Source: Prostheceraeus crozeri (Eukaryota; Platyhelminthes; Polycladida; Euryleptidae). From it: a DNA stretch of 64,000 nucleotides. The stretch is taken from NCBI GenBank assembly GCA_907163375.1, contig CAJQUW010009227.1, forward strand, positions 248,001 through 312,000. Reading direction: 5' to 3'. The notes beneath the pieces were generated by a model. The model was not told the DNA's origin, did not search any database, and was given only the letters and a program-made list of their open reading frames with translations. Numbering within the stretch: position 1 is the stretch's first letter; every line of letters starts with the position of its first letter. Below, in pieces: positions 61,725 to 64,000 of the stretch. The translations under genes were made by a program, and so were the position numbers.

Positions 61725-64000
61725 GTAAGTATATCTATATCAAACTGTATTACATTACATGTAGTCACTGACTATTCCAGAATATCAGTAGCGTATGATG
61801 CGTTAGTCACTTTTCATCATATATGACGCAAAATAACGCTAATGTGGCATTGCTCCATAGGCATGGTGTCTGAAGATGTACCCTATATCAACTTTGTCAT
61901 AAAATGAGTAGTAAAAGATTTTGTGTTAGCCATGTTGATAACATTATTCGTGGATTTATGTATGAGAAAAATCAAAGGTCATCTAGTTTAAAACTTAGAT
62001 GCTCCTAAATGATTTGAGTAATCCTGCGTCGTTTTAAAATAATTCCAATATTCAGACATATATTATACAACAATTTATAAGCTGCATATACACGTATATT
62101 TATATACTCCCTGATGACATTCATTATTACTCTAAGAGACATTTTTCTACACCGAAACATCGAGAAACATCCAATTTTAATGAAAGTACTTGGCCTATAT
62201 ATCCAATGGAGATCTGATACCTGCTGTCTCCAGAAAACCTGTGACTCAGTTACATGCACACTATTTTAATAGATTTTCAATGATTGGAATATATAGGAAT
62301 AGGGGATAATGCAAACTGAACAGAAGACTGCATCAAATTATCTGAGTGCTAGAGAACAGTTTGATATCGAAGGTAAACAGAATTAGATGACGCTGCAACT
62401 AATTCGTACATAGTTGTGTTCCAGTGATTCAAAATGATTCACTTGATAGGTTAAATGATAAGTTTAAAACTTAAACATGTTGGAGTGTCATTCAGAAATC
62501 TATTTTTAGAGGGACATAAACAGATGGTTTACTTTTAAAACCTGAATTTGTATCACATGAGTATACAGTGTATACAGTGCTTGCTATTCAACTATAACTT
62601 TGAAAGTTACCACTGTTTATCGAAATCATCAAAAGTATGCGATAAGCAAATTGGAATGATTTAAATGCCGTTTTAAATCATCTGAAAGCTATTCCTGGAG
62701 TTACTAGTCTTGTGTCAGCGCCTGGATTCGCAAGACTGAATTGTTTACTTTGCATTTATTTTATTTTAATCTTCATGCATGACTTTTCGATCATCTCACT
62801 TATACAAAATATTTGCGGAATTTTTGTCGTACATGTCAAAATTGCCTGTGTTTTACTTAAAGATTGAGAAATACTTCACTGACAATTTTTCTGATTAATG
62901 GTGTTTTCAGTTATTTTTGATCATCCATTCCGATTCGCAAGGAAAATATGTTTCTGATAGGTGTTTTGATTGAGTACTTAAATGTTCACATAAATGTTAT
63001 TTTTTTAAATTCAGAATTTTTGAAAGCTTCTTTGATAGCAACATCACATCTTAGTTTGTGACAAGATAAAGAGGGAAAGCAAATTCGGGGAGGTCTGATG
63101 AATGATTGGAAAACATTACTTCCATCCTAGAAAAGATTCGGAATGTTATTGCTTTAAGTCAACAATCTTGCTAAAATGCGCTCAATGACGTCCAAGTAAC
63201 TGCACGTGTCCTAATTCACTTATGATGCTAAAAGCATCCACATTTTCGACAAATTCTGGTTTACAGTAGCATCATATAGACAACAATTTCATAAAAAAAG
63301 TTCTGGAGATCAATAAGATGCAATTAGCAATTCACACCCGAAAACTTGGAGCTGTTCAACACAAAGTCTTTGACCCATCATCAAATAAATGAGGTTTAGA
63401 ACATATCCATGGTGGGTTAAGCCGCACTATTTGACTTTTTATTTGCACTTTTTGCTTCTTAACCAACATTTGGTTAAATCAGCTATTTGCTGAGAAGTTT
63501 AATACTTCTCACTTTCAAGCTTTTAATCGCTTCAATGTCTTCTGATAATTTGTTTCTTTCTGGTGAAGAGAAAGTTGGTGGATTCATTTCTGATGGGCTC
63601 CATACTTTCTTAGGCCTATTATCGTCAATTAGAGTTACGTGTATACGCAACATCTCATTTTTGGCGGTTTCAATGTCCTCATTAGAAATGCGAAACTAAA
63701 GAAGACGTTACTATGGTTAAAATAACATAAGAAAGTGTACTTAGCATGAAGTATCCATATTGGAGAAGGCAGGCTTCTAAATAGAGCATCAGATTGCTGT
63801 GAACGCTTGCTGCTTAACCCGTTCATCATGCGATAGGAGACATTGCAATCCATTGCATTTTGAATGCACTTCTCTAGTTGAATCGCTAGGAAAAAGATTT
63901 GAGAATAGCGTGCATGGTAATAAAGGGATTGGCATTTATCATTATACACTAACATGTCGTAAAAAAGAATCGAGAAGAGCCGAACCATCAGAAATTTCAT
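61725..64000 (+). other. Intron sequence after the last visible exon
   Basis: 2,276 bp of AT-rich sequence without an A2-type exon. A 121-codon minus-strand ORF reaching the window edge has no recognisable motif and is not called. Confidence 0.5.

Noticed and set aside
63635-64000. 121-codon minus-strand ORF at the right edge
   Set aside because: No recognisable motif, AT-rich codons, and it runs off the window; most likely chance.

Overview
The window looks like AT-rich nuclear DNA from an invertebrate animal. Exons are short and spliced with GT-AG introns. The introns carry tRNA-derived SINEs, LINE fragments and several families of cut-and-paste DNA transposons. Extracellular Ig and C-type lectin domains are abundant. 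Frequent short palindromes such as tacatgta and taggccta hint weakly at a marine deuterostome or lophotrochozoan. No species can be named from the sequence alone.

The plus strand carries one giant, incomplete immunoglobulin-superfamily gene that runs almost the whole length. I read 33 exons between 735 and 61724. They form a strict four-exon period (A1, A2, B1, B2) repeated eight times, followed by a ninth A1. A1+A2 encode one Ig domain (type A, 108 residues) and B1+B2 encode a second kind (type B, normally 112 residues). Every intron inside a domain is phase 0 and every intron between domains is phase 1. Each domain starts on a split Tyr or Phe codon followed by Pro, usually Y-P-P or F-P-P. 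No exon is broken. No signal peptide, membrane span or cytoplasmic tail belonging to this gene was identified, so both ends lie outside the window. The domains resemble the C2-set_2/CD80-like Ig domains of nephrin/kirre-type adhesion proteins. The exon phases would allow whole domains to be skipped or exchanged without frame loss.

The largest intron (31753-40860, inside domain 6 between A2 and B1) contains a nested gene on the minus strand (38472 to 34345). It has no obvious intron, a signal peptide and about four C-type-lectin-like domains. It is read in three consecutive blocks separated by two frame changes, one of them in a nine-base homopolymer.

The remaining introns hold mobile-element debris: a Tc1/mariner-class element with terminal inverted repeats (18824-20487), a TIR element with TA flanks (17562-18547), a hAT remnant (about 22026-23100), a long foldback element (26430-27068), a Mutator-like element with a perfect 9-bp target duplication (42662-43859), a piggyBac-class remnant containing LINE and tRNA-like pieces (51389-52806), LINE tails (about 2370-2530, 51950-52330 and 60045-60880), a retroelement C-terminal fossil (about 46975-47315), several SINEs, hairpin elements, a 41-bp minisatellite (54811-55310) and a CT microsatellite. 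The newest local tandem duplication spans A2-B1-B2-A1 of units 4/5 and 5/6, so its breakpoints fall inside Ig domains rather than between them.
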